A DNA stretch of 64,000 nucleotides from Billgrantia sulfidoxydans (GCF_017868775.1 NZ_CP053381.1:3968001-4032000); one strand, 5' to 3'. Counted from the first letter of the stretch, positions 20,163 through 30,809 are shown. Numbers and translations are program-made. Notes: generated by a model from the letters alone, not told the origin.

Positions 20163-20456
20163 GCGCGAATCTTGCGAAGCGAGTCGAAAAACTCAAAGCA
20201 TGACAACCACTTATCACTCTTCCCACCGCTGGCCACGTTGCCCGTCGCCGGCAGCGGATGCGTACTTTACGGTTTTCCCTGCGTCCCTGCAAGAGCCGTT
20301 TGTAAAAAAATTTCACGACGATGACGGAGCGATGGCGCCACCTGGGCGAGCGGACTATCCACAGCCGCTCGGCGTCGAGGGGTTGTGGATGGTTTTGCGT
20401 GAGCGGCGGAGACGACGACGCCCGCACGGGGCGGGCGCTGGCGTCTTACCGCAGGC
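20163..20456 (-). other. Upstream region of the rRNA operon, no gene
   Basis: Together with the leader (19751-20162) this makes about 700 bases without a protein gene between pssA and 16S. One further promoter-like pair, TTGCAG (20287-20292), 17 bases, TAAAGT (20264-20269), could be a third start. A GC-rich inverted repeat (CGCCCGCACGGGGCGGGCG) near 20419-20437 lies just after the pssA stop and lacks a T-run. I see no coding signal. Confidence 0.4.
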
Positions 20457-21335
20457 TCAGCCCTCCGGAGGCGCATGCCTCATCTTGCGCATGATGGCCA
20501 GGGTCGGCCCCGAAGCGACGTAGGCACCGAACAGCAGCAGCAGCATGACGGAGGGTTCGACCGAGATCACCACAAAGCCGAGCACGATGGCTAGCAGCAC
20601 CACGAAGGGCACCGGCCCCTTGAGGTCGATGTCCTTGAAGCTGTAGTAGCGAATATTGCTGACCATGAGCACCCCCGCTGCCGCCACGACGAACATCATC
20701 AGCAGCTTGAAGCCGAAGGCTTCGGCATCGAAGCTGTGGAAGGTCCAGACGCTGGCCGCCACGAAGGCTGCGGCAGAAGGGCTCGGCAAGCCGATAAACC
20801 ACTTCTTGTCGACGCTGCCGATCTGCACGTTGAAGCGCGCCAGGCGCAGCGCCGCACAGGCGACATAAAGAAAAGCCACGACCCAGCCGGTCTTGCCGAT
20901 GTCCTGGAGAATCCAGGTGAAAGCCACCAACGCCGGGGCCACGCCGAAGGAGAGCATGTCGGACAAGCTGTCGTACTCGGCACCGAAGGCGCTCTGGGTA
21001 TTGGTCAAGCGAGCCACGCGGCCATCGAGGCCATCGAGTACCATGGCAATGAAGATCGCCACCGCTGCCGCGGTGAAGTCGCCGTTGATGCCTGCCACTA
21101 CCGAGAAGAAGCCGGCGAACAGCGCCGACGTGGTAAAGAGGTTGGGCAGCAGGTAGATCCCTCTGCGCCGGACCTTCTTGCCATCCTCGATCGATTCCTC
21201 AACCACTTCCGTCTCCCGCACGAAGGCAGCGGCCAGATCCTCCTCGTCCGACCGCTCGTCCTTGCTAGTGGCAGGATCTGCCTGGGCGCCATCACGATGG
21301 ATGTCGTGTTCGGTATTGCGGGAATCCTGACTCAT
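20457..21335 (-). CDS. pssA: CDP-diacylglycerol--serine O-phosphatidyltransferase
   Basis: Makes phosphatidylserine from CDP-diacylglycerol and serine, the entry to phosphatidylethanolamine. This is the integral-membrane, CDP-alcohol phosphotransferase type, not the E. coli phospholipase D-like type. The signature DGxxAR(x8)GxxxDxxxD is seen as DGRVARL...FGAEYDSLSD near residues 100-125. About eight hydrophobic segments follow a charged N-terminal extension of about 60 residues. I start at ATG 21333-21335 (MSQDSRNTEHD), 292 residues; a GTG ten codons upstream (21365) is an alternative. It lies downstream of ilvC on the same strand, an ilvC-pssA neighbourhood familiar from pseudomonads. Confidence 0.93.
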   Translation of the reverse strand: MSQDSRNTEHDIHRDGAQADPATSKDERSDEEDLAAAFVRETEVVEESIEDGKKVRRRGIYLLPNLFTTSALFAGFFSVVAGINGDFTAAAVAIFIAMVLDGLDGRVARLTNTQSAFGAEYDSLSDMLSFGVAPALVAFTWILQDIGKTGWVVAFLYVACAALRLARFNVQIGSVDKKWFIGLPSPSAAAFVAASVWTFHSFDAEAFGFKLLMMFVVAAAGVLMVSNIRYYSFKDIDLKGPVPFVVLLAIVLGFVVISVEPSVMLLLLFGAYVASGPTLAIMRKMRHAPPEG

Positions 21336-21437
21336 TCGTCTCATCCGTTGCCAGAATGGGGCCACTCGTAGGTGTTGCCTTCATTCTACACGGTGATGCC
21401 GAAGCGAAAAGCGCAGTAGCTATCAACCAGATACGAC

Positions 21438-21461
21438 CAGGGCGCGGAAATCCGCGCCCTG
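21438..21461 (-). terminator. GC-rich hairpin after ilvC
   Basis: Perfect 10-bp stem AGGGCGCGGA / TCCGCGCCCT with a tiny loop, about 30 bases after the ilvC stop. There is no T-run, so it may protect the 3' end or aid termination rather than act as a classical terminator. Confidence 0.4.
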
Positions 21462-21487
21462 GCCTTCAACGGAACGAGTCCAATGAC

Positions 21488-22594
<1,107 letters not shown>

Positions 22595-22644
22595 TCATTC
22601 GATGGCACAACCTTAGCGCCACGCGCTCGTTGCGTAAAACGCGA

Positions 22645-22680
22645 TATTTGCAACATTACGTCCCGCATCATGCAATAATG
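22645..22680. promoter_or_regulatory. Candidate IlvY operator in the ilvC-ilvY divergent gap
   Basis: The 181-base gap holds an inverted pair TTGCAA...TGCAAT, with the half-sites 18 bases apart, just before the ilvY start. LysR-type regulators normally bind such dyads between their own gene and a divergent target. The same bases could form a weak ilvY promoter (TTGCAA, 17 bases, TGCAAT). Confidence 0.35.
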
Positions 22681-22685
22681 ACGCA

Positions 22686-23573
22686 ATGGATATGCGCCCC
22701 CTCAAGCAGTTCCTCGCCCTCGCCGATACGCTGCACTTCGGACGCGCCAGCGAGCTGTGCCACGTCAGCCCCTCGACGCTCTCCCGCACCATCCGCCAGT
22801 TGGAAGAGAGCCTGGACGCGCCGCTGTTCGTGCGCGATAACCGCCATGTCGCCCTGACCCGCCAGGGCCGGCAGTTCCACGAGTACGCTCGCGAGGCCCT
22901 CGCGCAGTGGGAGCGACTGCAGCACGACCTCAGCAGCGCATCGGGAGAACTCGCCGGGGAGATCAGCATCTATTGCTCGGTCACGGCCAGCTACAGCTTT
23001 CTCTACGACCTGCTCAGCGATTTCCGCCTGCGCCACCCGCGCATCGAGCTCAAGCTTCACACCGGCGACCCGGCAGAAGCGATGAACCGCGTGCTCGCCG
23101 GCGAAGAGGACATGGCCATCACGCCGCGCCCCCGTAGCGCTCCCGGCGCCCTGGCCTTCAAGTCGCTGACCCGCTCGCCGCTGGTTTTCATCGCTCCCGT
23201 GGAGCAGGCAAATTGGGTTCCCGCCACCCCGGAATCGCCCTCCGTCGAGCAGTGGCAGGGGGTGCCCATGATCCTGTCCGAGGCGGGTCTGTCGCGGGAT
23301 TACGCCAATACCTGGTTTCGCGCCCTGGGGGTGTCGCCCACCATCTACGCCCAAGTGGCGGGGCACGAGGCGATCGTCAGCATGGTGGGCCTGGGCTTCG
23401 GCATTGGCGTGGTACCGAAGATCGTGCTCGACAACAGCCCCTTGGCGGAGCGTGTGCGGGTACTGCCGGTCAAGCCCGAGCTGCCCTACTACGATGTCGG
23501 CCTTTGCGTGCTCAACCGTCAGCTCAAGAGCCCGCTGATCCAGGCGCTGTGGGAAACGGTCACCGAACGCTAG
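22686..23573 (+). CDS. ilvY: LysR-family activator IlvY
   Basis: IlvY, 295 residues, LysR-type regulator that in E. coli senses acetolactate/acetohydroxybutyrate and activates ilvC. The N-terminal helix-turn-helix (MDMRPLKQFLALADTLHFGRA through SPSTLSRTIRQLEESL) covers residues 1-60. The effector-binding domain follows, with GEISIYCSVTASYSFLYDLL near 95. It is the only plus-strand gene in the pssA-ilvCHI-clpB block, transcribed divergently from ilvC and convergently toward ilvH. That placement supports the assignment over a generic LysR. Confidence 0.92.
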   Translation: MDMRPLKQFLALADTLHFGRASELCHVSPSTLSRTIRQLEESLDAPLFVRDNRHVALTRQGRQFHEYAREALAQWERLQHDLSSASGELAGEISIYCSVTASYSFLYDLLSDFRLRHPRIELKLHTGDPAEAMNRVLAGEEDMAITPRPRSAPGALAFKSLTRSPLVFIAPVEQANWVPATPESPSVEQWQGVPMILSEAGLSRDYANTWFRALGVSPTIYAQVAGHEAIVSMVGLGFGIGVVPKIVLDNSPLAERVRVLPVKPELPYYDVGLCVLNRQLKSPLIQALWETVTER

Positions 23574-23582
23574 CGACGAAAA

Positions 23583-23605
23583 AAGCCGCCCCTCAGGGCG
23601 GCCTA
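23583..23605 (-). terminator. Terminator after ilvIH
   Basis: Hairpin GGCCGCCC / GGGCGGCT followed on the minus strand by TTTTTTCG. It lies between the convergent ilvH and ilvY ends; the T-run serves the minus-strand ilvIH transcript, and the stem may also slow ilvY transcription. Confidence 0.8.
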
Positions 23606-23648
23606 ACACGCTACAGAGGTAGCTTTACGTCACGGGCGCAGTCGCAAA

Positions 23649-24140
23649 TCAGAGCGAGAGGACCTTGTCGCCACGGGCAATACCCGACACCCCGGTGCGC
23701 GCCACCTCAAGCACCCCCACCGGCCCCATGGCCTGCAGGAAGGCATCGAGCTTGGGCGCATCGCCGGTGATCTGCACCGTATAGAGACTCGGCGTGACGT
23801 CGACGATCTGTGCGCGGAAGATGTCGACGGTCCGCTTGACCTCGTCGCGGGCCGCTCCCAGCGCCTTGACCTTGACCAGCATCAGCTCGCGCTCGATGTG
23901 GTTGCCCTCGGTGAGGTCGACCAGTTTGATCACGTCAATCAGCTTGTTGAGGTGCTTGGTGATCTGCTCGATCACCCGGTCGTCACCCACGGTGGTCACG
24001 GTCAGCCGCGACAGCGACGGGTCCTCGGTGGGCGCCACGTTGAGCGTCTCGATGTTGAAGTTGCGCTGCGAGAACAGCCCTACCACGCGAGACAGTGCGC
24101 CCGGTTCGTTTTCCATGAGAATCGAGATGATATGGCGCAT
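23649..24140 (-). CDS. ilvH: Acetolactate synthase small (regulatory) subunit
   Basis: IlvH, 163 residues, the regulatory subunit that activates the large subunit and confers valine inhibition. An N-terminal ACT domain (MRHIISILMENEPGALSRVVGLFSQ) starts the protein, and a C-terminal domain carries the conserved LMLVKVKA segment. The ATG overlaps the ilvI stop by one base (TGATG), so the two subunits are translationally coupled. Length equals that of E. coli IlvH. Confidence 0.97.
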   Translation of the reverse strand: MRHIISILMENEPGALSRVVGLFSQRNFNIETLNVAPTEDPSLSRLTVTTVGDDRVIEQITKHLNKLIDVIKLVDLTEGNHIERELMLVKVKALGAARDEVKRTVDIFRAQIVDVTPSLYTVQITGDAPKLDAFLQAMGPVGVLEVARTGVSGIARGDKVLSL

Positions 24141-25864
24141 CAGGTCCGCTCCGTCTTGGAAAGCAGCATGTCACGCATGGAGCCCAGCGGCACCTGCATC
24201 GGGTAAACGTGCTCGCGCGGGTCGACGATGACATCGACGAACACCAGCTCGTGCTTGTCGGCGAAGGTACGCTCCAGCGCCGGGCGCAGCTCGTCCATCG
24301 TCTCCACCCGCAGCGCGGTGAAGCCGTAGGCCTCGATCAGCTTGGCGAAGTCGGGCAGCGACTCCATGTAGGAGTGCGCATGACGCGACTTGTAGTTGAG
24401 GTCCTGCCACTGACGCACCATGCCCAGCGAGGCATTGTTCAGGTTGATGATCTTCACCCCACCGCCAAACTGCTTACAGGTGGAGAGTTCCTGCATCATC
24501 ATCTGGAAGCTGCCCTCGCCGGTGACGCACACCACCTGCTCCTCGGGGAAGTTCTGCTTGATGCCCATGGCCGCCGGAAAGCCGAAGCCCATGGTGCCGA
24601 GCCCGCCCGAGGTGATGAAGCGGTTGGGCTTGTCGAACTTGTAGTACTGGGCAGCGAACATCTGGTGCTGGCCCACGTCGGTGGTGACGTAGGCCTCGCC
24701 GCGAGTGACCTCGCACAGCGCCTCGATCACCTCCTGCGGCTTGAGCTGCTCGCCCGGCCTGGAAGGCTCGTAGAGCTTGCCGCGGCGCTCCTCGCGCCAG
24801 CCGTCGATCTTGTCCCACCACTCCGCCAATGCCTCGGGATGGGCGATCTCCTTGCCCTGCACCAGGCTGATCATCTCGTCGATCACGCTGGCCGCCGGCC
24901 CCACGATGGGGACGTCGGCACGCACCGTCTTCGACACCGAACTGGGGTCGATGTCGACGTGGATAATCTTGGCCGTGGGACAGAACTTGGAGGTGTTGTT
25001 GGTCACGCGGTCGTCGAAACGCGCCCCGATGGCGATGATCAGGTCGGCGTGATGCATGGCCATGTTGGATTCATAGGAGCCGTGCATGCCCAGCCAGCCC
25101 AGACACTGCCGGTCGCTCTGCGGGTAGGCACCGATGCCCATCAGCGTGGTGGTGATGGGGTAGCCGAGCCGCTTGACCAGGTCGGTCAGCCCCTCGCAGG
25201 CACGCCCGGTGATGACCCCGCCGCCGGTGTAGAACACCGGCCGCTTGGCCTTGAGCATCATCTCCACGGCCTTCTTGATCTGACCGGTATGCCCCCGCGC
25301 CACCGGATTGTAGGAGCGCATCTTGACCTTCTTCGGGTAGACGTACTCGTAGCGCTCGGTGGGTGCGGTCATGTCCTTGGGAATGTCCACCACCACCGGG
25401 CCGGGACGCCCCGTCGAGGCCAGATAGAAGGCCTTCTTCAGAACTTCGGGAATCTCGGTCGGGTGCTTGATCGAGAAGCTGTGCTTCACGATCGGGCGGG
25501 TCACGCCGATGATGTCGGTTTCCTGGAAGGCGTCGTCGCCGATCAGGTGGCTCATCACCTGACCACACAGCACCACCATGGGAATCGAATCCATGTAGGC
25601 GGTGGCGATGCCGGTGACGGCGTTGGTGGCACCGGGGCCGGAGGTGACCAGCACCACGCCGGGCTTGCCGGAGGCTCGCGCATAGCCGTCAGCGGCGTGG
25701 GTGGCCGCCTGTTCGTGGCGCACCAGGATGTGCTTGACCTTGTCCTGACGGAACAGTGCATCGTAGATGTGCAGCGCCGCGCCGCCCGGATAGCCATAGA
25801 TGTATTCGACGCCTTCATCCTGCAGGAATCGGGCAATCATATCCGCGCCGGAAAGCAATTCCAC
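24140..25864 (-). CDS. ilvI: Acetolactate synthase large (catalytic) subunit
   Basis: Thiamine-diphosphate enzyme joining two pyruvates, or pyruvate and 2-oxobutyrate, at the first common step of branched-chain amino acid synthesis. I start at GTG 25862-25864 (MELLSGADMIARFL, 574 residues), preceded by GGGGAGAG; this matches the family N-terminus. The frame stays open another 100 codons upstream (to 26164), but that part is Arg/Pro/Ala-rich and overlaps leader hairpins, so I treat it as untranslated. Visible are the catalytic glutamate in LVRHEQAATHAADGYAR and the ThDP/Mg motif GEGSFQMM...LNNASLGMV. Confidence 0.96.
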   Translation of the reverse strand: MELLSGADMIARFLQDEGVEYIYGYPGGAALHIYDALFRQDKVKHILVRHEQAATHAADGYARASGKPGVVLVTSGPGATNAVTGIATAYMDSIPMVVLCGQVMSHLIGDDAFQETDIIGVTRPIVKHSFSIKHPTEIPEVLKKAFYLASTGRPGPVVVDIPKDMTAPTERYEYVYPKKVKMRSYNPVARGHTGQIKKAVEMMLKAKRPVFYTGGGVITGRACEGLTDLVKRLGYPITTTLMGIGAYPQSDRQCLGWLGMHGSYESNMAMHHADLIIAIGARFDDRVTNNTSKFCPTAKIIHVDIDPSSVSKTVRADVPIVGPAASVIDEMISLVQGKEIAHPEALAEWWDKIDGWREERRGKLYEPSRPGEQLKPQEVIEALCEVTRGEAYVTTDVGQHQMFAAQYYKFDKPNRFITSGGLGTMGFGFPAAMGIKQNFPEEQVVCVTGEGSFQMMMQELSTCKQFGGGVKIINLNNASLGMVRQWQDLNYKSRHAHSYMESLPDFAKLIEAYGFTALRVETMDELRPALERTFADKHELVFVDVIVDPREHVYPMQVPLGSMRDMLLSKTERT

Positions 25865-25930
25865 TTGTGTCTCTCCCCTGGAGGTCTCGAGTGCGATCCG
25901 CGCCCTTGTTGGGTGGGCACGGATTCGAGT

Positions 25931-26000
25931 GCGGCGGTATGCCGCTGTCGGCGAGGCCGACACCTGATGCCAAACCCTGGCATTAGGCCCGGTTGGGGCC
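25931..26000 (-). promoter_or_regulatory. Four tandem hairpins in the ilvIH leader
   Basis: Within 70 bases, four perfect small dyads sit side by side (plus-strand positions): 25986-26000 (GGCCC/GGGCC), 25968-25982 (TGCCA/TGGCA), 25946-25962 (TGTCGGC/GCCGACA) and 25931-25945 (GCGGC/GCCGC). None has a T-run. No leader peptide rich in Ile, Leu or Val was found. They lie 70-140 bases upstream of the ilvI start and may form a structured regulatory leader. Confidence 0.5.
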
Positions 26001-26163
26001 TGCACTCTCATCACGGCGGATCGCCGCGTCGGGGCATTGGCCAGAAGCGGCGGTTGACCGCATTCCGGTAGTCCTTCGGCGGGTAGAGGCCAGTCGGCCC
26101 ACCCTTCGCGCGGGGATGGGGGGTTGCCCGCAGGAGTCCGCGCCCGCAAATCAGGAACGCTCA

Positions 26164-26192
26164 AGATTCCAACAGCCTAGCGGCAGTGTCAA
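26164..26192 (-). promoter_or_regulatory. Candidate ilvIH promoter
   Basis: Minus-strand TTGACA (26187-26192), 17-base spacer, GAATCT (26164-26169), followed by a leader of about 290 bases. The -35 is perfect, the -10 poor, suggesting dependence on an activator. Confidence 0.45.
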
Positions 26193-26224
26193 CCGTGTTG
26201 CGGCTGCGAACGGAAGCACACCGT

Positions 26225-26256
26225 AAAAAAGCCCGCCGGCGAAGCCGCGGGCGGGC
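26225..26256 (-). terminator. Terminator after clpB
   Basis: Minus-strand GCCCGCCCGCGG / CCGGCGGGC hairpin with a TTTTTT tail, about 80 bases after the clpB stop and just before the ilvIH promoter. Confidence 0.85.
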
Positions 26257-26337
26257 AAGGGGGTTACAGGACGCAACCTATAAGACAGTGTAGTCGCTCG
26301 CCGGGCTCTGTACCGGGTAACGCGTTATGACTGTGTA

Positions 26338-28917
26338 TCAGGCGCGAAACACAAATTTGTCGTCCTTCTCCTCGACGTGAATGACGTCGCCCGGCGCGAA
26401 TCGACCAGCCAGCAGGTCCTGGGCCAACGGGTTCTCGATACGGCTCTGGATCGCCCGCTTCAGCGGTCGCGCACCGAACACCGGATCGAAGCCCGCCAGC
26501 GCGAGTTGCGCCATCGCCTCGTCGCTGACCTCGAGCTGCAGGCCGTGTTCGGCCAGGCGCGCGCGCAGACGGTCGAGCTGTATCCCGGCGATCGCCTCGA
26601 TCTGCTCCTGGCGCAGGGCATGGAACACCACCACCTCGTCGATGCGGTTGATCAACTCGGGACGGAAGTGCGTGCCGACCACGTCCATGACCGCACGCTT
26701 CATCTCATCATAGTGCTCGTCGCCACCCATGCGCTGGATGATGTCCGAGCCCATGTTGGACGTCATCACGATCACGGTGTTGCGGAAGTCCACGGTGCGC
26801 CCCTGGCCGTCGGTGAGGCGACCGTCCTCCAGCACCTGCAGCAGGATATTGAAGACGTCCGGATGGGCCTTCTCGACCTCGTCGAGCAGCAGCACCGAGT
26901 AGGGCTTGCGCCGCACCGCCTCGGTCAGGTAGCCGCCCTCCTCGTAGCCGACATAGCCAGGGGGTGCGCCGATCAGGCGCGCCACGGAGTGCTTCTCCAT
27001 GAATTCCGACATGTCGATGCGCACCATCGCCTCCTCGGTGTCGAACAGGAAGCTCGCCAGCGCCTTGCACAGCTCAGTCTTGCCCACCCCGGTCGGGCCG
27101 AGGAACAGGAACGAGCCGTTGGGCCGGTTGGGGTCGGCGAGACCGGCACGCGAGCGACGCACGGCGTTGGCCACGGCAGTCACCGCCTCGTCCTGGCCGA
27201 TCACCCGCTGATGCAGCGCCTCTTCCATGCGCAGCAGTTTGTCGCGCTCGCCCTCGAGCATCTTGGCCACCGGAATGCCGGTCCAGCGTGAGACCACTTC
27301 GGCGATTTCCTCCTCGGTAACGTTGGAGCGCAGCAGCTTGTGACTCGAGGTGTCGGCCTCGGCCTCGCTGGTTTCGGCGATCTTCTTCTCCAGTTCAGGT
27401 ATCACCCCATACTGAAGCTCCGACATTCGGCCGAGATCGCCTTGCCGACGCGCCTGCTCCAAGTCGATGCGGGCACGCTCGAGCTCCTCCTTGAACTGCC
27501 CCGCCCCCTGGATGCTGGCCTTCTCGGCCTTCCAGATCTCGTCGAGATCGGCGTACTCGCGCTCGAGCTCGTCGATCTGCTCCTCGAGGCTCTCGAGGCG
27601 CTTCTTCGACGCCTCGTCGGTCTCCTTCTTGAGGTGCTCGCGCTCCATCTTGAGCTGGATCAGCCGTCGGTCGAGGCGGTCCATCTCCTCGGGCTTGGAG
27701 TCGAGCTCCATGCGGATGCGTGAGGAGGCCTCGTCGATCAGGTCGATGGCCTTGTCGGGCAACTGGCGGTCGGTGATGTAGCGGGTCGAGAGCTTGGCCG
27801 CGGCGATGATGGCGCCGTCGGTGATGTCGACCTTGTGGTGCACCTCATAGCGCTCCTTGAGGCCGCGCAGGATCGCCACGGTGTCCTCCTCGGAGGGCTC
27901 GTCGACCAGCACCTTCTGGAAGCGCCGCTCGAGTGCGGCATCCTTCTCGATGTACTTGCGGTACTCGTCGAGGGTCGTCGCCCCCACGCAGTGCAGCTCG
28001 CCGCGGGCCAGCGCCGGCTTGAGCATGTTGCCGGCGTCCATGGCGCCCTCGGCCTTGCCGGCGCCGACCATGGTGTGCAGCTCGTCGATGAACAGGATCA
28101 CCCGGCCCTCTTCCTGGGCGAGCTCCTTGAGCACCGCCTTCAGGCGCTCCTCGAACTCGCCGCGGAACTTGGCCCCGGCCAGCAGCGAGCCCATGTCGAG
28201 CGACAGCACACGCTTGTCCTTGAGCCCTTCCGGCACCTCGCCGTTGACGATGCGCTGGGCCAGCCCCTCGACGATGGCGGTCTTGCCCACGCCGGGCTCG
28301 CCGATCAGCACCGGGTTGTTCTTGGTGCGCCGCTGCAGCACCTGGATGGTGCGACGGATCTCGTCGTCGCGGCCGATCACGGGGTCGAGCTTGCCGTCGG
28401 CGGCACGCTCGGTGAGGTCGAGGGTGTATTTCTCCAGCGCCTCGCGGCTCTCCTCGGCGTTGGGATCGTCGACCCGCTCGCCGCCGCGTACGCTATCGAT
28501 GGCGCTTTCCAGCGCCTTGCGGGTCACCCCGGCCTGGGTCAGCAGCTTGGTCACCGCATGCCCCATCTCCAGGGCAGCCAGCAGCACCAGCTCGCTGGCG
28601 ATGTACTGGTCGCCGCGCTGCTGGGCCTCGCGGTCGGTCAGGTTAAACAGCTTGACCAAGTCGCGCGAGGGCTGCACCTCGCCGGTGAACTGGCCAACCT
28701 TGGGCAGGTCCTCGAGGTGCCCCGCCAAGGTATCGCGCAGCCGCGCGGCGTCGCCGCCGGCCTTCTGAATCAGCGCCTTGATGCCGGTGTCACGGGCATC
28801 CAGCAGTGCCAACAGCAGGTGCCCGGGCTCAAGCTGGTTGTGGCCCCGCCCCACGGCCAGGGACTGGGCGTCGGCCACGGCGTTCTGCAGCCTGGCGGTG
28901 AACTTGTCGAAACGCAT
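26338..28917 (-). CDS. clpB: Disaggregase chaperone ClpB
   Basis: ClpB, 859 residues, hexameric AAA+ ATPase that works with DnaK to rescue aggregated protein after heat or salt stress. Start at ATG 28915-28917 ([18 protein letters not shown]) with GGAGG nine bases before. Domains in order: Clp N-domain (1-145), AAA-1 with GEPGVGKT and ILFIDELH, coiled-coil middle domain (about 400-540), AAA-2 with GPTGVGKT and LLLDEVEK, and a C-terminal domain. A sigma-32-like promoter precedes it. An in-frame upstream ATG at 28992 is less likely. Confidence 0.97.
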   Translation of the reverse strand: MRFDKFTARLQNAVADAQSLAVGRGHNQLEPGHLLLALLDARDTGIKALIQKAGGDAARLRDTLAGHLEDLPKVGQFTGEVQPSRDLVKLFNLTDREAQQRGDQYIASELVLLAALEMGHAVTKLLTQAGVTRKALESAIDSVRGGERVDDPNAEESREALEKYTLDLTERAADGKLDPVIGRDDEIRRTIQVLQRRTKNNPVLIGEPGVGKTAIVEGLAQRIVNGEVPEGLKDKRVLSLDMGSLLAGAKFRGEFEERLKAVLKELAQEEGRVILFIDELHTMVGAGKAEGAMDAGNMLKPALARGELHCVGATTLDEYRKYIEKDAALERRFQKVLVDEPSEEDTVAILRGLKERYEVHHKVDITDGAIIAAAKLSTRYITDRQLPDKAIDLIDEASSRIRMELDSKPEEMDRLDRRLIQLKMEREHLKKETDEASKKRLESLEEQIDELEREYADLDEIWKAEKASIQGAGQFKEELERARIDLEQARRQGDLGRMSELQYGVIPELEKKIAETSEAEADTSSHKLLRSNVTEEEIAEVVSRWTGIPVAKMLEGERDKLLRMEEALHQRVIGQDEAVTAVANAVRRSRAGLADPNRPNGSFLFLGPTGVGKTELCKALASFLFDTEEAMVRIDMSEFMEKHSVARLIGAPPGYVGYEEGGYLTEAVRRKPYSVLLLDEVEKAHPDVFNILLQVLEDGRLTDGQGRTVDFRNTVIVMTSNMGSDIIQRMGGDEHYDEMKRAVMDVVGTHFRPELINRIDEVVVFHALRQEQIEAIAGIQLDRLRARLAEHGLQLEVSDEAMAQLALAGFDPVFGARPLKRAIQSRIENPLAQDLLAGRFAPGDVIHVEEKDDKFVFRA

Positions 28918-28989
28918 TCGCTTTCCTCCATCGGGGTGGCGGCGCGTTCGGACGCGCCGCTTGGCCCTGTCATATCGTATTGACAGATT

Positions 28990-29018
28990 CAATGGAGTCA
29001 GCTTGGCCGGCTTTCAAG
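28990..29018 (-). promoter_or_regulatory. Heat-shock (sigma-32) promoter of clpB
   Basis: Minus-strand CTTGAAA (29012-29018), 14-base spacer, CTCCATTG (28990-28997), against a consensus of CTTGAAA and CCCCATNT. It lies 73 bases before the clpB start. A leader hairpin (GGCGCG TCCGAA CGCGCC, about 28940-28957) follows. Confidence 0.75.
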
Positions 29019-29056
29019 TCACCGGCCAGGGAAAGGATGCGGCAGCTTGACGCGGA

Positions 29057-29812
29057 TCAACGTAGCCAGATCACGCTGGCCAAGCGCCCGGTCCTGCCGT
29101 CGTCGCGACGATGGGAATAGAAGCGCGACTCGCAGGCGGTGCAGAAGTGGCCGCCGCTGATGTGGGCGACGCCGAGCCGCTCCAGGCGCAGGCGGGCAAG
29201 CTTGTAGAGGTCGGCCATGTGGTGGCCCAGACGATAGGGGCTGGGATCGAATGCGGCGGCGGCCTCCGGATGCACGCCGACGAAGGCCTGCTGCACCTCA
29301 GGCCCCACCTCGAACTGGGCGTTGGAGATCGCCGGCCCCAGCCAGGCCATCAGCTCCTCTGGCGGGGCGGCGAGCGCTGCCACCGTGGCCTCGAGCACCC
29401 CGCCGGCCAGCCCTCGCCAGCCGGCATGGGCCACGCCGACCCGGCTACCCTGGCGGTCGCAGAAGAACACCGGCAGGCAATCGGCGGTCAGTACCACGCA
29501 GGCATGGCCGCGATCGAAGGCCACCGAGGCGTCGGCCTCGGGCATGCCGTCGCTGTAGCCCGACTGCACCCTGGCACCGTGCACCTGCCTGAGCCACAGC
29601 AGCGGCCGCTCGTCCTCGAGCTCATTGCCGATCAGACGCCGGCACAGCGCCACGTGAGCGGGATTGTCGCCCAACTGGTCGGCCGGGTTGAAGCAGGCGA
29701 ACTCGCCTTGACTCGGCCCGGTCTCGCGCGTCGTGACGAAGGCGCCAACGCTGGCAGGCGCCGGCCAGTCGGGCTCGATCAGGGTCGGTTGCAGATGGGG
29801 GGCGTCGCTCAT
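29057..29812 (-). CDS. pgeF: YfiH/PgeF-family multicopper-fold protein
   Basis: 251 residues of the YfiH (DUF152) family. Members were first called polyphenol oxidases or laccases; later work assigned purine-nucleoside phosphorylase or deaminase activity and a role in editing peptidoglycan precursors. Hallmarks are VVLTADCLPVFFCDR (metal-binding Cys) and GVAHAGWRGLAGGVLEATV (His). HFCTACESRFYSHRRDDGRTGR near the C-terminus contains a further conserved Cys/His set. It lies directly after rluD (8-base gap), a widespread rluD-yfiH(-clpB) gene order. Confidence 0.93.
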   Translation of the reverse strand: MSDAPHLQPTLIEPDWPAPASVGAFVTTRETGPSQGEFACFNPADQLGDNPAHVALCRRLIGNELEDERPLLWLRQVHGARVQSGYSDGMPEADASVAFDRGHACVVLTADCLPVFFCDRQGSRVGVAHAGWRGLAGGVLEATVAALAAPPEELMAWLGPAISNAQFEVGPEVQQAFVGVHPEAAAAFDPSPYRLGHHMADLYKLARLRLERLGVAHISGGHFCTACESRFYSHRRDDGRTGRLASVIWLR

Positions 29813-29820
29813 GGGACTCC

Positions 29821-30780
29821 TCAGCGCATGGCCTCGTGGTCGTCACGCAGGTAGTCGATCAACAGCAGCAGGTCGTCGGGCAACGCGGCGCGGAACTCGA
29901 CCGGCTCGCCGCTGCCGGGGTGCAGGAAGGCCAGCTTCCTGGCATGCAGCGCCTGGCGCGGAAACTCCCGCAGCAACGTCTTGAGCGCCTCGCCGGCCCC
30001 CGCCGGCAGCTTGAGCCGCCCACCGTATACCGGATCGCCGATCAGCGGGAAGCGCCGATGCGCCAGGTGCACGCGGATCTGGTGGGTGCGGCCTGTCTCG
30101 AGCCGGCAGCGCACGTGGGTATGGGCTCGGAAGCGTTCGACCACGCGATAGTGGGTCACCGCCGGCTTGCCGCTGGCGTGTACCGCCTGGCGCTTGCGGT
30201 CCTTCGGGTGCCGGCCGATGGGGGCGTCGACCGTGCCGCCGGAGGTCATCACACCGACGCAGACCGCATCGTACTCGCGCGATACCGTGCGGGCCTGGAG
30301 CTGTTCGACCAGGGCGGTCTGGGCGGCCAACGTCTTGGCCACCACCATCAGCCCCGTGGTGTCCTTGTCCAGGCGATGCACGATACCGGCCCGCGGCACC
30401 ACGGCTAGGCCCGGACAATGGTGCAACAGCGCATTGAGCAGGGTGCCGTCGGGATTGCCCGCAGCCGGGTGCACCACCAGCCCCGCCGGCTTGTCGATGA
30501 TCAGGAGCTCTTCGTCTTCATGGACCACGTCGAGCGGTATCGCCTCGGGCTCGAAGCGTTTCTCCTCCTCGAGTTCGGCGGCGAGCTGCAGCCATTCGCC
30601 GCCGGCCATCTTGTCCTTGGGCTTGCCCGGGCGACCATCGACGGTCAGCGCCCCCTCTTTGATCCACCCCTTGAGGCGCTCGCGGGAATGGTCGGCGAAG
30701 AGCTCGGCGGCGGCCTGGTCGAGGCGACAGCCGGCCAGTGAGACGGGCACGCGTTGCTGGGCTTCCACGGTCTGGGGCAT
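29821..30780 (-). CDS. rluD: 23S rRNA pseudouridine synthase RluD
   Basis: RluD, 319 residues, makes pseudouridines 1911, 1915 and 1917 in helix 69 of 23S rRNA in E. coli. The N-terminal S4 RNA-binding domain covers about 12-75 ([21 protein letters not shown]). The catalytic motif [15 protein letters not shown] near residue 135 holds the nucleophilic aspartate. KPAGLVVHP and [12 protein letters not shown] are further family signatures. It is divergent from bamD with a short shared promoter region, the order found in many gammaproteobacteria, which favours RluD over other Rlu enzymes. Confidence 0.94.
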   Translation of the reverse strand: MPQTVEAQQRVPVSLAGCRLDQAAAELFADHSRERLKGWIKEGALTVDGRPGKPKDKMAGGEWLQLAAELEEEKRFEPEAIPLDVVHEDEELLIIDKPAGLVVHPAAGNPDGTLLNALLHHCPGLAVVPRAGIVHRLDKDTTGLMVVAKTLAAQTALVEQLQARTVSREYDAVCVGVMTSGGTVDAPIGRHPKDRKRQAVHASGKPAVTHYRVVERFRAHTHVRCRLETGRTHQIRVHLAHRRFPLIGDPVYGGRLKLPAGAGEALKTLLREFPRQALHARKLAFLHPGSGEPVEFRAALPDDLLLLIDYLRDDHEAMR

Positions 30781-30809
30781 AGGGGGGTATCGCTGTCGGC
30801 ATCCTCGGA

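Noticed and set aside
20354..20390. DnaA-box-like CTATCCACA and TTGTGGATG near the rRNA promoters
   Set aside because: Only two imperfect matches without AT-rich region, dnaA, dnaN or gidA nearby; chance is enough for an origin claim to fail.
24209..26071. 620-codon plus-strand frame opposite ilvI
   Set aside because: Fully antisense to ilvI with low-complexity composition.
25865..26164. N-terminal 100-residue extension of IlvI
   Set aside because: Family N-terminus and a GGGGAGAG site support GTG 25864; the extension is Arg/Pro/Ala-rich and overlaps four hairpins. Kept only as a formal possibility.
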